A stretch of 64,000 nt of DNA, taken from positions 124,001 to 188,000 of the forward strand of contig CAMNHO010000002.1 in the NCBI GenBank assembly GCA_946539765.1, read 5' to 3'. Made by a program: the position numbers and the translations under genes. Positions within the stretch are counted from its first letter, which is position 1; each line of letters opens with the position of its first letter. The notes beneath the pieces are model-generated. The model was not told where the DNA came from. It ran no database searches and saw only the letters and a list, made by a program, of their open reading frames with translations. Below are positions 45,911 through 55,177 of the stretch, one piece after another. Source of the DNA: UBA4312 sp002394635 (GTDB lineage: Bacteria > Bacillota_I > Bacilli_A > Erysipelotrichales > Erysipelotrichaceae).

Positions 45911-47046
45911 GATTTAATAAAGTCTTTTAATCGCTTGGAACGATTCGGCTTTTTCAGTTTACGGATCGCTTTAGCCTCAATCTGACGAATTCTTTCGCGC
46001 GTCACATTAAACTCTTTTCCTACTTCTTCCAATGTACGTGTACGTCCATCCTCAAGGCCGAAACGAAGACGCAATACTTTTTCCTCCCGCTCTGTCAATC
46101 CCTGTAGGATATTATCAATTTCATCCTTCAGTAATTGATTGTTTGTATAATCATCCGGAGATAGAGTTTCCTTATCTTCAATAAAGTCTCCCAAATGAGA
46201 ATCATCCTCTTCTCCGATCGGTGTTTCCAAGCTCACCGGGTCCAGAGCAATCTTTTGAATCTCACGAACCTTTTCTGCCGAAATATTATCCATCTTTTCA
46301 GCAATTTCCTCCGGTAATGGATCACGTCCCAGATCCTGTACCAGCTGTCTCTGTATTCTTGTCAGCTTATTAATTGTTTCTACCATATGTACCGGGATAC
46401 GTATCGTACGCGCCTGATCAGCAATGGCACGGGTAATGGATTGACGGATCCACCATGTCGCATAAGTAGAAAATTTAAAACCTTTCTTATAATCAAACTT
46501 ATCGACAGCTTTAATAAGACCACAGTTCCCTTCCTGGATTAGATCCAGAAACAACATACCACGACCAACATATTTTTTAGCAATGGAAACAACAAGACGT
46601 AAGTTGGATGAAATCAAAATCTGTTTTGCTTCTTCATCCCCCTCCTGGATCCTTTTGGCTATTAACGGTTCTTCTTTTGGATCCAACAAAGGAATCTGCC
46701 CAATTTCCTTCAAATACATTTTTACAGGATCGTTGATCTTAGCGTGATTAGAATTGGCAAAAGAACGTTCCAGCATGGAAATCTCATCATCGATCTCATC
46801 CGCTTCTTCCTCATTCAGATCGATTTCCTCGTCCAGATCATCTGAATCTAATGTTTGTGAATCCATAAAAGTCACATCGTTATCGTCACACCAATTAAAT
46901 AATTCATCGATATCATCATCTGTCAAATTCAGATCATTGATGGAATCCATGAATTCTTGTTGCGAAATCTGTTCGTTATTCTGACTTAACTCCAACAAGT
47001 ATTCTTTTCCTTCTTCGATTGATTTAAATTTTTTCAAAGTTTCCAT
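45907..47046 (-). CDS. rpoD: Primary sigma factor SigA/RpoD
   Basis: 379 aa from the ATG at 47046 (AAAGGAAG ribosome binding site); the 13 codons upstream overlap dnaG. An acidic region 1.1 (about 10-90) is followed by region 1.2 ([16 protein letters not shown]), region 2 ([39 protein letters not shown]), region 3, and region 4.2 with [23 protein letters not shown]. It recognises TTGACA/TATAAT promoters such as those listed here. Confidence 0.97.
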   Translation of the reverse strand: METLKKFKSIEEGKEYLLELSQNNEQISQQEFMDSINDLNLTDDDIDELFNWCDDNDVTFMDSQTLDSDDLDEEIDLNEEEADEIDDEISMLERSFANSNHAKINDPVKMYLKEIGQIPLLDPKEEPLIAKRIQEGDEEAKQILISSNLRLVVSIAKKYVGRGMLFLDLIQEGNCGLIKAVDKFDYKKGFKFSTYATWWIRQSITRAIADQARTIRIPVHMVETINKLTRIQRQLVQDLGRDPLPEEIAEKMDNISAEKVREIQKIALDPVSLETPIGEEDDSHLGDFIEDKETLSPDDYTNNQLLKDEIDNILQGLTEREEKVLRLRFGLEDGRTRTLEEVGKEFNVTRERIRQIEAKAIRKLKKPNRSKRLKDFIKS

Positions 47047-47050
47047 ATTA

Positions 47051-48799
47051 TCATACTTCCTTTCGCCAGATATTTTTCTTTTCAATGATCAACGTATTTT
47101 TCTTCTGAGACAATTTAGCTTTTTCTATCGGATCCGCCACTTCCACAATTTTACGATTTATACCATCAATTTGATCCTGGATAGTACATTCTTTGATTTT
47201 CAGTATACTGTCCTGGAAATAATCGGGATGAAACGTCTGGATTCTTTGCGGGTCATTCCAAATACCCATTAAAAATGTACGTATCTCTTCCTCGTCAATC
47301 TGCGCCATCAGTAAATCCATATCCAATGTATCAGCATGGCGATAAATGTCATAACAGTACAAGGATAATTGTTGGCAGCGTTCGTCTTTAAAAAATCCAA
47401 TCTGGTTTCTAAAAAGTTCGGCTGCTGACTTACTGATCAAAATCATAGACAACACAGCTCTTTCAGCTCTGTAACGACCGGATTCCGGCAGCTGCACATA
47501 AACAGGCTGTGGTATTTTTTGACGGTCTGTTTTTTCTGGCTGTTTTACAGCCAAAGAAGAAAAATCAAATCCCGTCATTGTTTTTATACGTGAAATAAAA
47601 GCCGTTTTTTCAAATGTATCACACGTTACATCAATAACTGTAAACAATTCCTGCGCATAGGCTTTTTTATCTTCGTAATTCTCTAAATTGTATTTTGTTA
47701 ATAAATAATCAAATAAAAACTCTACAAAGGAGATGGTTCGCTCCACAAAATGAGCCAGTTCCTCTTTTCCACCGGCATCGAAAATTTCATCCGGGTCTTT
47801 TCCACTCGTATTTTTAACGACCTGGATATCCATTCTAGAAGCTATTGCCATTTTACCAAATTTGTATGTAGCATCCTGTCCCGCTCTGTCGCCATCGTAA
47901 CAAATAATGACCGGTACCTGCATACGACGGATCAAGGCAAGTTGATTATCTGTGCATGCTGTCCCCAGACAGGCAACGCTTTCATGAATATCTGCTTTTT
48001 CAAAGGCAATTACATCCATTGCTCCTTCAACCAGAATGCAACGGTGATTCCTGCGTGCAAATGGCAATGCTCTATGATAATTAAAGACAATATTTCCTTT
48101 TTCGTATAATACCGTTTGTGATGTATTAATATACTTCGGAGCTTCTGATGCATCATTGAGCCGGCGGGCCGTAAAACCTACAGGATTCCCATGGGCATCA
48201 TGAATCGGAATCATAATACGATCCGAAAAAACCGCACGTCCATTTATAGCCAGGCCCGTCTGTTCCTGCTGTAAATCATCAATTTTCTTTGCTTTTAAAA
48301 AATTTACGGAAAGGGCTCCATCAGGCGCATACCCGAACTGAAATCTCTGAATGATATCTTCATTAATCTTACGTTTCTGTAAATAGTCCAAAGCTATAGC
48401 CCCTTGTGCTGAATTCAATTCATATTGAAGGAATTGAATGTACGAAGAAAGAATCTTATACAGCGGCTCGTTCGGATCTGCCTTTTTTTGGTAAACGTGC
48501 TCTGGTAATGAAAGAGGATAGTGAATCAGATCAGCAATTTTATATACAGATTCCGGAAACGAAATCTGTTCCATTCGCTGTACAAAAGTAAATACATTAC
48601 CTCCAGCTCCACAGACAAAACATTTAAAAATCTGTTTATCCTGTGAAATAGAAAGACTGGGATCATGGTCATCATGAAACGGACACAATGCCGTATAGTT
48701 CTTTCCTCTTTTCGTTAAAGAAAGATAATGCGACATAATGTCCACAATATCTGCCTGTTGGCGAATGGCCTTTAAATCTTCTTCACGAATCCAGCTCAA
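47051..48799 (-). CDS. dnaG: DNA primase
   Basis: 582 aa starting at a TTG (48799) placed 4-6 nt after GGGAGGAT. The CHC2 zinc ribbon has Cys39, His42, Cys60 and Cys63. The catalytic Toprim domain has [16 protein letters not shown] and [11 protein letters not shown], and the C-terminal helicase-binding region is shorter and divergent, as is usual. It makes RNA primers at the replication fork. It lies 4 nt upstream of rpoD in the macromolecular synthesis order and 14 nt after glyS. Confidence 0.96.
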   Translation of the reverse strand: MSWIREEDLKAIRQQADIVDIMSHYLSLTKRGKNYTALCPFHDDHDPSLSISQDKQIFKCFVCGAGGNVFTFVQRMEQISFPESVYKIADLIHYPLSLPEHVYQKKADPNEPLYKILSSYIQFLQYELNSAQGAIALDYLQKRKINEDIIQRFQFGYAPDGALSVNFLKAKKIDDLQQEQTGLAINGRAVFSDRIMIPIHDAHGNPVGFTARRLNDASEAPKYINTSQTVLYEKGNIVFNYHRALPFARRNHRCILVEGAMDVIAFEKADIHESVACLGTACTDNQLALIRRMQVPVIICYDGDRAGQDATYKFGKMAIASRMDIQVVKNTSGKDPDEIFDAGGKEELAHFVERTISFVEFLFDYLLTKYNLENYEDKKAYAQELFTVIDVTCDTFEKTAFISRIKTMTGFDFSSLAVKQPEKTDRQKIPQPVYVQLPESGRYRAERAVLSMILISKSAAELFRNQIGFFKDERCQQLSLYCYDIYRHADTLDMDLLMAQIDEEEIRTFLMGIWNDPQRIQTFHPDYFQDSILKIKECTIQDQIDGINRKIVEVADPIEKAKLSQKKNTLIIEKKNIWRKEV

Positions 48800-48813
48800 T
48801 GGTATCCTCCCTT

Positions 48814-50187
48814 TTAAAATTGAATTCTTTCGTTAATATAATCTTCCAGCTGATCCAGAGGAATACGAACCTGCTGCATCGTATCTCTGTCACGAACTGT
48901 TACACAATGATCCTCTGCTGTATCAAAATCTACCGTGATACAGAACGGTGTACCTATCGCATCCTGGCGACGGTAACGCTTTCCGATACTTTGCGCTTCA
49001 TCGTATGTACAAGAAAAGTGTTTTGTTAAGTCATGGAATACTTCCATAGCCGGCTGCTGAAGCTTCTTGGACAATGGCAGTACCGCAGCCTTGTATGGTG
49101 CCAGATAAGGATGTAATTTTAATACAGTACGTTCTTCCTTCTCCAGTTGTTCTACAGTCAACGCTTCAGACATGACCGCTAGGATCAATCGTTCCACACC
49201 AACGCTTGGTTCAATAACATATGGAATGTATTTTTCATTGGATTGAGGGTCAAAGTACTCTAGAGATTGCTTACTATGTGTCTGGTGTGCTTTTAAGTCA
49301 AAATCAGTACGGTCGGCAATTCCCCATAATTCTCCCCATCCAATTGGATCCGAGAAGAAATACTCAATGTCCTTTGTACCGTTGGAATAATGAGCAAGCT
49401 CTTCTTTAGCATGTTCACGTAAACGAATGTTTTCATCGCTCAGTCCCAAATCTTTTAAGAACTGTACACATTGTTCACAATAATATTCAAACCATTCTAA
49501 ATCTGTTCCCGGTTTGCAAAAGAATTCCAGTTCCATCTGTTCAAACTCGCGAGTACGGAAAATAAAGTTACCCGGTGTAATTTCATTACGGAATGATTTA
49601 CCAATCTGTCCAATTCCGAAAGGTATTTTTTTACGCATCGAACGTTGAACGTTTTTAAAGTTCACAAAGATTCCCTGTGCTGTTTCCGGGCGTAGATAGA
49701 TAGCATTCTTGGCATCTTCCAGCACACCCTGATATGTTTTAAACATCAAGTTAAACTGACGAATTCCAGTAAAATTTTTTGCGCCACATTTTGGACAACA
49801 GATTTCATGTTCGGTAATATAGCTTTCCATCTGCTCATTGCTCCAACCGGCACAGTTCTCATCCGATGCATCTTCAATCAGCTGATCCGCGCGAAAACGG
49901 CTTTTACATTCTTTACAATCCATCAAAGGATCGCTAAAGCCCCCCACATGACCACTGGCAACCCATACATTTGGATTCATTAGAATCGCACTTTGAACAC
50001 CCACATTATTCGGGTCTTCCTGAATAAACCGCTTCCACCATGCGTTCTTAATATTATTCTTTAATTCTATACCTAATGGCCCAAAATCCCAAGTATTTGA
50101 TAAACCACCGTAAATTTCCGATCCCTGGTATACAAATCCTGAATTCTTCATGTGTGCAACAATGTCATTAAATGTAGCTTTGCTCAT
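48814..50187 (-). CDS. glyS: Glycyl-tRNA synthetase, dimeric (alpha2) type
   Basis: 457 aa, the single-chain eukaryote/archaea-like GlyRS found in many Firmicutes. Class II motifs are the motif 1 region ([13 protein letters not shown]), motif 2 [25 protein letters not shown], and motif 3 [13 protein letters not shown]. Zinc-type Cys pairs ([17 protein letters not shown]) lie in the insertion, and an anticodon-binding domain follows from about 365. It replaces the alpha2beta2 glyQ/glyS seen in other Bacilli. Ribosome binding site AAAGGGG. An 80-nt AT-rich gap separates it from recO. Confidence 0.95.
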   Translation of the reverse strand: MSKATFNDIVAHMKNSGFVYQGSEIYGGLSNTWDFGPLGIELKNNIKNAWWKRFIQEDPNNVGVQSAILMNPNVWVASGHVGGFSDPLMDCKECKSRFRADQLIEDASDENCAGWSNEQMESYITEHEICCPKCGAKNFTGIRQFNLMFKTYQGVLEDAKNAIYLRPETAQGIFVNFKNVQRSMRKKIPFGIGQIGKSFRNEITPGNFIFRTREFEQMELEFFCKPGTDLEWFEYYCEQCVQFLKDLGLSDENIRLREHAKEELAHYSNGTKDIEYFFSDPIGWGELWGIADRTDFDLKAHQTHSKQSLEYFDPQSNEKYIPYVIEPSVGVERLILAVMSEALTVEQLEKEERTVLKLHPYLAPYKAAVLPLSKKLQQPAMEVFHDLTKHFSCTYDEAQSIGKRYRRQDAIGTPFCITVDFDTAEDHCVTVRDRDTMQQVRIPLDQLEDYINERIQF

Positions 50188-50267
50188 TATCCATACCCCT
50201 TTTCTTTCATTTAGACATAAAGATATACTTTATAATTATACAACAAATTCTATACAAAAAGAAGTCA

Positions 50268-50993
50268 TTATCGAATCGTTTTTAAAAACTGTAAACTGTG
50301 TATTTGTGTATGCATGTAGTATTGATACCATTCGGCCCACTCTAGTATGTCATCAATTGTCCATGTGTACGTATTACAGAAATCTGAAATCCGATCTTCT
50401 CTAACATGAAAGAGTGAATATATACGTATCAACTCCTCTTTAGTCTGTTTCATAAACTGTCCGTGATTACAATTACGACATAAGAACCCACCATGTGGAA
50501 GTGATAAAGTTTCCAGGTTTCTTGTGGTGCCACATTGTACACAACCATCGATATACGGTGCAATTCCCTCTTTCATCAAAATATCCCGTAAACAAATACA
50601 AGCCCATGTATACCCATTTCCATCCTGCTGATCAAAAGATTTCCACATGTTTTCTACCGCCATAATCAAAAAGGAGTCCATCATATGGGATCGAAGAATC
50701 TCGTGGATCAATGAACAAGTGGTCTGCATGATTAGATCCTGTGGTATATGATAGTAATATTTCTGTGTATTTCCATAGAGTAACGAGTAGTATCCGTTTT
50801 GATCATGCAAGGTCATCGTTACACGAGAAAAAGGCTGACATATGAATCGATTCTTCGATGTCAGCTTTTGTACTCCTTTAGCCGTAACTGTATAGATACC
50901 TTGTTCATCCGCAATACGAATACGGCCATCATTTTCTTTATAAGGATCATTATCCAATACCAGTACGTTTTTATTAATCGTCACTGTATTCAT
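50268..50993 (-). CDS. recO: DNA repair protein RecO
   Basis: 241 aa from the ATG at 50993, overlapping the era end by 20 nt; a TTG three codons earlier is possible. The N-terminal OB fold (KNVLVLDNDPYKEND.., AKGVQKLTSKNR) and a C-terminal helical domain with the zinc-site residues CVQCGTTRNLETLSLPHGG and FLCRNC are seen. It loads RecA onto SSB-coated DNA in gap repair. Sequence identity in this family is low, but the Cys pattern and position between era and glyS are convincing. Confidence 0.92.
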   Translation of the reverse strand: MNTVTINKNVLVLDNDPYKENDGRIRIADEQGIYTVTAKGVQKLTSKNRFICQPFSRVTMTLHDQNGYYSLLYGNTQKYYYHIPQDLIMQTTCSLIHEILRSHMMDSFLIMAVENMWKSFDQQDGNGYTWACICLRDILMKEGIAPYIDGCVQCGTTRNLETLSLPHGGFLCRNCNHGQFMKQTKEELIRIYSLFHVREDRISDFCNTYTWTIDDILEWAEWYQYYMHTQIHSLQFLKTIR

Positions 50994-51870
50994 CCATTCC
51001 AAATTTCTTTATCTTATCTTCTTTATTCCGCCAGTTATTCTCCACTCGGACATATAATTCCAGATCTACGGATTGTCCCAGCTTTTTAGATATTTCATTT
51101 TGTGCATCCAGACGAATAGCCCGGATCATTTTTCCGTTTTTGCCAATCAATATCCCTTTTTGACTTTTTTTATCAACGATGACTGTCATATGTAAATAAA
51201 GCTTATTTCCGACAGATTTCCGATTCTCTAAAATAACCGCAACACTATGTGGAATTTCCTGTTGTGTTCTTGTTAAAATTTTTTCCCTGACAATTTCACA
51301 TATTTGAAAATTCTCATCGTGATCACTAGTCATGTCACTAGGAAACAAAGGAATTCCCTCCGGTATATATTGATAAAAAACATTTAGTAATTCCAGCAGA
51401 TTATCTTCCTTTAATGCACTGATAGGAACAATTTCGTCAAATTCATATTGAGAGTTCCAATTCATAAGCATTTCCATCATTTTCTCTTTGGATAATCGGT
51501 CTACCTTATTTACAATTAGAATCACCGGTTTATGTAAAGTTTTGATCCGATCCAGTATAAATGTATCCCCACTCCCAAAAGACTGTGTCCCGTCAATGAT
51601 CCATCCAATGCAATCACAGTCTTCCATGGCCATATATGCATTTTTATTTAATACACGACCCAATGCCTGCTGCGGTTTATGGATGCCAGGAGTATCAATA
51701 AACACATATTGTGCCTCTTCCTTTGTTAGTATGCCGGCAATATTATTACGTGTTGTATTTGGTTTATCTGACATGATTGCCAGTTTTTCATGGCACAATG
51801 CATTCATCAATGTGCTTTTCCCTGCATTCGGTCTACCTACAATTGCAATAAATCCTGATTTATATGCCAT
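50974..51870 (-). CDS. era: GTPase Era
   Basis: 298 aa. GTPase motifs: G1 GRPNAGKSTLMNAL, G2 T-rich NTTRNNIAGI, G3 DTPGIHKP, G4 NKVDRL, G5 ISALKEDN. The C-terminal KH domain (about 225-290) has the KSQKGILIGKNGKMIRAI motif. It binds the 3' end of 16S rRNA in 30S assembly. Ribosome binding site AGGAAGGAAAG. It follows dgkA by 12 nt. Confidence 0.97.
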   Translation of the reverse strand: MAYKSGFIAIVGRPNAGKSTLMNALCHEKLAIMSDKPNTTRNNIAGILTKEEAQYVFIDTPGIHKPQQALGRVLNKNAYMAMEDCDCIGWIIDGTQSFGSGDTFILDRIKTLHKPVILIVNKVDRLSKEKMMEMLMNWNSQYEFDEIVPISALKEDNLLELLNVFYQYIPEGIPLFPSDMTSDHDENFQICEIVREKILTRTQQEIPHSVAVILENRKSVGNKLYLHMTVIVDKKSQKGILIGKNGKMIRAIRLDAQNEISKKLGQSVDLELYVRVENNWRNKEDKIKKFGMDEYSDD

Positions 51871-51882
51871 ATTCTTTCCTTC

Positions 51883-52227
51883 CTAAAAAATTTTAGGCAA
51901 AAAAATCATTAATCCAACAACAGCCGCTCCAATACATAGAATAAATTCGGCACCGGCAGCCATATCCTTAATTTGTTTTGCCTGCTCATTTTTTTCGACA
52001 GATATATAATCCACTATCCTTTCAATACATGTATTAAATATTTCCCCACATATGACCAATGAAATGAACAAAATCAGCCACATCCATTCATATGACGCAA
52101 CATGAAAAAGAGAACCACAGATTATCGCAATACATGCAAAACAGAAATGAATTAAGATACTTTTATCTTGAACGGCATAACAAAGCCCGCTCCATGCATA
52201 CTTAAACCTATCGAGGAACCATTTCAT
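51883..52227 (-). CDS. dgkA: Diacylglycerol/undecaprenol kinase
   Basis: 114 aa, three membrane helices, with the DAGK signature around EIFNTCIERIVDYIS and the conserved KDMAAGAEF segment. Gram-positive members phosphorylate undecaprenol rather than diacylglycerol, recycling the lipid carrier for cell-wall synthesis. It overlaps the ybeY end by 20 nt and lies directly upstream of era, as in many Firmicutes. Confidence 0.94.
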   Translation of the reverse strand: MKWFLDRFKYAWSGLCYAVQDKSILIHFCFACIAIICGSLFHVASYEWMWLILFISLVICGEIFNTCIERIVDYISVEKNEQAKQIKDMAAGAEFILCIGAAVVGLMIFLPKIF

Positions 52228-52663
52228 TTAATATCACATCCTGTAATCCGAACATTTCTTTTTCCTCTTCCTTTGTCATGTGATCATACCCCATTAAATG
52301 AAGTAAACCGTGACAAAACAGAAAACAGGCTTCCCGGCGTATAGAATGTCCATAGGCGTTTGCTTGATCTCTGATTGCCTGTACATTAATAAAAATATCC
52401 CCAAGTTCATATTGATCTTCTTCCAGAAAGGCTACATCTATATCATCCTGTAAAGCAAAGCTGATAACATCGGTAGGTCTATCTACATTTCTGTAATCAC
52501 GGTTAATTTCATGAATTTGTTCCGGTGTCACATAAATAACTGATAAGCTCCAATTACCAGGCTTATCTAAAACTTGACAGGTCCTATCCAAAATCTTTTC
52601 AAAATCTTTCTTGTATCGATACACAGATCGATCTTTCGCTTGATTTGTAAATATAATTTCCAT
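52208..52663 (-). CDS. ybeY: Endoribonuclease YbeY, rRNA maturation factor
   Basis: 151 aa. The zinc motif HxxxHxxGxDH reads CHGLLHLMGYDHMTKEE at the C-terminus, with NRDYRNVDRPTDVISFAL and LGDIFIN upstream. It acts in 16S rRNA 3'-end processing and ribosome quality control. It is the first gene of ybeY-dgkA-era-recO. The ATG has no Shine-Dalgarno sequence and TATACT lies just 7 nt upstream, so the transcript may be leaderless. phoH, its usual upstream partner, is absent here. Confidence 0.95.
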   Translation of the reverse strand: MEIIFTNQAKDRSVYRYKKDFEKILDRTCQVLDKPGNWSLSVIYVTPEQIHEINRDYRNVDRPTDVISFALQDDIDVAFLEEDQYELGDIFINVQAIRDQANAYGHSIRREACFLFCHGLLHLMGYDHMTKEEEKEMFGLQDVILNEMVPR

Positions 52664-52670
52664 AACTCAT

Positions 52671-52676
52671 AGTATA
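52671..52676 (-). promoter_or_regulatory. -10 box of ybeY, possibly leaderless
   Basis: TATACT on the minus strand. The 7th and 8th bases downstream are T (52664) and A (52663, the A of the ATG). The -35 is poor, so this is weaker than the apbE and ispH cases. Confidence 0.35.
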
Positions 52677-52719
52677 CCCACTTCAACCAAAAAAGAAAAG
52701 ACAGCTTTTTAAGAATTCT

Positions 52720-52830
52720 TTAGTCCGCGGATCCAACGATCGATGCCATATTTTGGCATAGATCACTTAAACCGGAAGGAACTTCTTGCCGCTTTTTTTC
52801 CATATGGTCCTTGGCATTGGATTCTTTCAT
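52720..52830 (-). CDS. Possible small protein, 36 aa, unrecognised
   Basis: An ATG-started frame, MKESNAKDHMEKKRQEV...NMASIVGSAD, lies in the gap between the ccpA terminator and ybeY. It is hydrophilic with an amphipathic end and has no clear ribosome binding site. The rest of this gap (52664-52719 and 52831-52872) shows only the ybeY -10 box. I do not recognise it, and it could be a chance frame or debris. Confidence 0.2.
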   Translation of the reverse strand: MKESNAKDHMEKKRQEVPSGLSDLCQNMASIVGSAD

Positions 52831-52872
52831 GATATATTGCTATGTATTGTCTCTTATCTTAAAAGATCTACG

Positions 52873-52895
52873 AAAAAACAGCCCTCTTTGGGCTG
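52873..52895 (-). terminator. Terminator of ccpA
   Basis: On the minus strand CAGCCC and GGGCTG pair around AAAGA, followed by six T, 5 nt after the ccpA stop. Confidence 0.9.
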
Positions 52896-52900
52896 CTTCA

Positions 52901-53908
52901 TTATTTGGTTGTGTTTCTCGGCATTTTACTGTATGCCATTTCGATATTGCGATTGTATTCAACGCTTTGATCATCCATCAACATTTTTGTTAATAACCGC
53001 ATAGATACGGCTCCCATATCATATTCAGGAATCGTGTATGCAGATATATTCGGACGTACCATCATTAAATACTTATTGTTCAGAATACAGATCAGTTCAG
53101 AATCGTCCGGTATGTTATATCCAGCTTCATGACTTGCGTTTAACATTGCAATGGCTTGTGAATCCCGCAATGTTATAACTACCTTGGTTGGTGTGTTATT
53201 TTTAAAATAATGCGACAAATAATTATAGGAACTCTTATAGGATTCATCATAAGAAATGTATTGATCAAATGTTTTTCCTTTTTCTTTAAAAGCTCTTTGT
53301 ATACCCATCATCAATTGTTGCATCATACTCATATTGATTTTGTCTTCAACGATGGAAATATCGTCAATTCCCTTTTCAAAATACGAAGTAACCAACTCAT
53401 AAGCCATCTTTTCAAAATCTATATAAACATTTCCTACATTTGTTAACTTTGTTTCCGGAATTTTGCTTCCTACTACAACCATTGGAATCTGGTATTCATT
53501 TAATACTTCCATTTCCTCCTGAGAGAAATTATCGTTAAACAGAATCACACCATCCACTCTTGATTTAATAATGGACTCGATCACATCCTGCATCTTGGAA
53601 ATACCTTTGCTTGTAGTATGAAACATGATGTTGTAGTTATAAATCTTCGCTACATCCATCAAACCATTTAAGATCTTCTCATTATAAGAGAATAGCTTTT
53701 CTCCCATTACAATGGATATCGTTGTTGTTTTGGACAAAGCCAGACCTTGGGCGATTGCGTTTGGCTTGTACCCCAGTTTCTCAATTGCTTCCTGTACACG
53801 TAATCGTGTATCCTCACGAACTACATTACTGTCATTAATAACTCGACTTACCGTCGCTAAGGAAACATCTGCTTCTTTTGCAACATCATAAATCGTTATT
53901 CTTTTCAT
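52901..53908 (-). CDS. ccpA: LacI family regulator, probable catabolite control protein CcpA
   Basis: 335 aa. The N-terminal HTH TIYDVAKEADVSLATVSRVI and hinge KPNAIAQGLALSKTTT match the CcpA subgroup, and the C-terminal stretch MVRPNISAYTIPEYDMGAVSMRLLTKM parallels CcpA closely. The neighbourhood (murC, YtxG-like, YtxH-like, then this gene) is that of B. subtilis ccpA. CcpA with HPr-Ser-P binds cre sites and governs carbon catabolite control. It overlaps the preceding gene as ATGA with a GGAG ribosome binding site, so it is cotranscribed with the two stress-like genes. Confidence 0.85.
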   Translation of the reverse strand: MKRITIYDVAKEADVSLATVSRVINDSNVVREDTRLRVQEAIEKLGYKPNAIAQGLALSKTTTISIVMGEKLFSYNEKILNGLMDVAKIYNYNIMFHTTSKGISKMQDVIESIIKSRVDGVILFNDNFSQEEMEVLNEYQIPMVVVGSKIPETKLTNVGNVYIDFEKMAYELVTSYFEKGIDDISIVEDKINMSMMQQLMMGIQRAFKEKGKTFDQYISYDESYKSSYNYLSHYFKNNTPTKVVITLRDSQAIAMLNASHEAGYNIPDDSELICILNNKYLMMVRPNISAYTIPEYDMGAVSMRLLTKMLMDDQSVEYNRNIEMAYSKMPRNTTK

Positions 53909-54552
53909 TCAGATTCTCCGTTATCTTTATTTTTGATTTTATTAATTCCCGTATTGATAAATTCGTTCATTTTTGAAATAGCATCTTCTGCTACATCAAC
54001 AGACTTTTTAAATGTATCCGATTCACGGATTTTTTCAATCTGCTCACTGCCTTTGTCTACCAGATCTCTGACATTATCGTTTTTCATCAGAATATCCGAT
54101 CCGGCTTTAATTCCGTCCGATACCAGGCCAACAGCACCATCAATAAAATCTTTTCCCGCATTTAATGTTGAACGAACTTTTTCGTTTTCTCCAATTTCAG
54201 AGATTTTCTCTTTTGTCGTATTGATGATATTCTCAATATCTTCTTTAACTTTGTCTTTTCTTGCACGTACATTATCTGCGTTCGCATTATTATTGATCCA
54301 GGAACGGAAATCCTCCAGCACAGATTTTATTTTTTCTTTCGCATTTTCTACTTCCTTTTCGGCCTGTTGATCGTCAGAATCTTCTCGCATTTCATCTAGT
54401 TCACGTAAAGCTTCTGCTTCCAATTCGTCGACAGACGTTTCATCGACGATTTCGATCGGCTCAACGATTTCTTCGGCAGTTTCTTCAACCACTGCTTCAT
54501 CTTCTGCGACTTTTTCTACAATTTCTTCAACCGCTTTATTTTCTTCACTCAT
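53905..54552 (-). CDS. Acidic coiled-coil protein, YtxH-like position
   Basis: 215 aa, no signal peptide or membrane helix. The first 65 residues are strongly acidic (runs of E, D and V), and the rest is predicted to be long amphipathic helix rich in K, E, D and N, with loosely repeated segments such as KDKVKEDIENIINTTKEKI and GSEQIEKIRESDTFKK. I do not recognise a named domain. It lies between the DUF948 gene and ccpA, where B. subtilis has ytxH, and may likewise be a general-stress or LEA-like protein. It overlaps the gene before by 8 nt. Ribosome binding site GGAGGAAG. Confidence 0.7.
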   Translation of the reverse strand: MSEENKAVEEIVEKVAEDEAVVEETAEEIVEPIEIVDETSVDELEAEALRELDEMREDSDDQQAEKEVENAKEKIKSVLEDFRSWINNNANADNVRARKDKVKEDIENIINTTKEKISEIGENEKVRSTLNAGKDFIDGAVGLVSDGIKAGSDILMKNDNVRDLVDKGSEQIEKIRESDTFKKSVDVAEDAISKMNEFINTGINKIKNKDNGESE

Positions 54553-55039
54553 GTTCTTCTTCCTCCTTTGTATGATTTATTGGAAATTCCTTAGATTCTG
54601 CTTTGATCTTTTCTACTTTATCCTTAACAGCTTCTCCTTTTTCAGACACCATGCTGACTACATTATCTTTTTTTTCAGTCACCCATTCCTTAATAGCTTC
54701 AGGATCTTCCGGAAGATTTGAGCTGTTTCTTTTTTCTTCAATCCAGCTTTTAGCGACTGCAGCATTCTTTTTTACAGAATCTGCTGCACTTGTTACAGCC
54801 TCTCTTGTTTTATGATGTACATCATCAACTGTATGAGATAAATCTTCTACTGTTGCCAAGGGTGCATCCAGTTTGCGTACCTGTTCCTCAGCCAGGATCA
54901 ATGTACGATCAACCTCTTTTAATGTTTCAATAATTTTTTTGAGAAGCAGTGCTAAATACACCAGTACAACAACACCGACAACGGGTAAAATACATTTTGC
55001 TATAAAAGCAATACCTGATAATATCTGATCTGAATTCAT
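54545..55039 (-). CDS. DUF948 (YtxG-like) membrane protein
   Basis: 164 aa. One N-terminal membrane helix (about 15-35, ILPVVGVVVLVYLALLL) leads into an amphipathic KKIIETLKEVDRTLILAEEQ helix, the hallmark of DUF948/YtxG, then a polar helical tail rich in K and E. B. subtilis YtxG is a general-stress protein encoded next to murC, as here. Ribosome binding site AGAGGTGAT. It starts a three-gene unit with the acidic coiled-coil gene and ccpA. Confidence 0.85.
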   Translation of the reverse strand: MNSDQILSGIAFIAKCILPVVGVVVLVYLALLLKKIIETLKEVDRTLILAEEQVRKLDAPLATVEDLSHTVDDVHHKTREAVTSAADSVKKNAAVAKSWIEEKRNSSNLPEDPEAIKEWVTEKKDNVVSMVSEKGEAVKDKVEKIKAESKEFPINHTKEEEEHE

Positions 55040-55057
55040 AAAATCACCTCTTTACTG

Positions 55058-55108
55058 ATTATAACACTTTAATATTTGACCGACTACATACTTCTGAAAA
55101 TATTTTCA
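55058..55108 (-). promoter_or_regulatory. Promoter region of the DUF948-ccpA operon with a perfect palindrome
   Basis: An extended -10, TGTTATAAT (TATAAT at 55058-55063), gives +1 near 55051. A 14-bp perfect palindrome, TGAAAATATTTTCA (55095-55108), lies around -50. It has the outer bases of a cre site but TA instead of the central CG, so CcpA binding is possible but unproven. Confidence 0.4.
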
Positions 55109-55145
55109 TAAATAATGAAAACTCTTTTATTGTTAAATAATAGCT

Positions 55146-55177
55146 TAATAAAAGAAGAAGACCTATTCAGTCTTCTC
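55146..55177 (-). terminator. murC terminator containing the stop codon
   Basis: AGAAGAC (55170-55176) pairs with GTCTTCT (55156-55162) on the minus strand, then TCTTTTATT. The TAG stop (55163-55165) is in the loop. Confidence 0.75.

Noticed and set aside
53183..53460. Plus-strand open frame opposite ccpA
   Set aside because: It lies inside a well-supported LacI-family gene and shows no coding features of its own.
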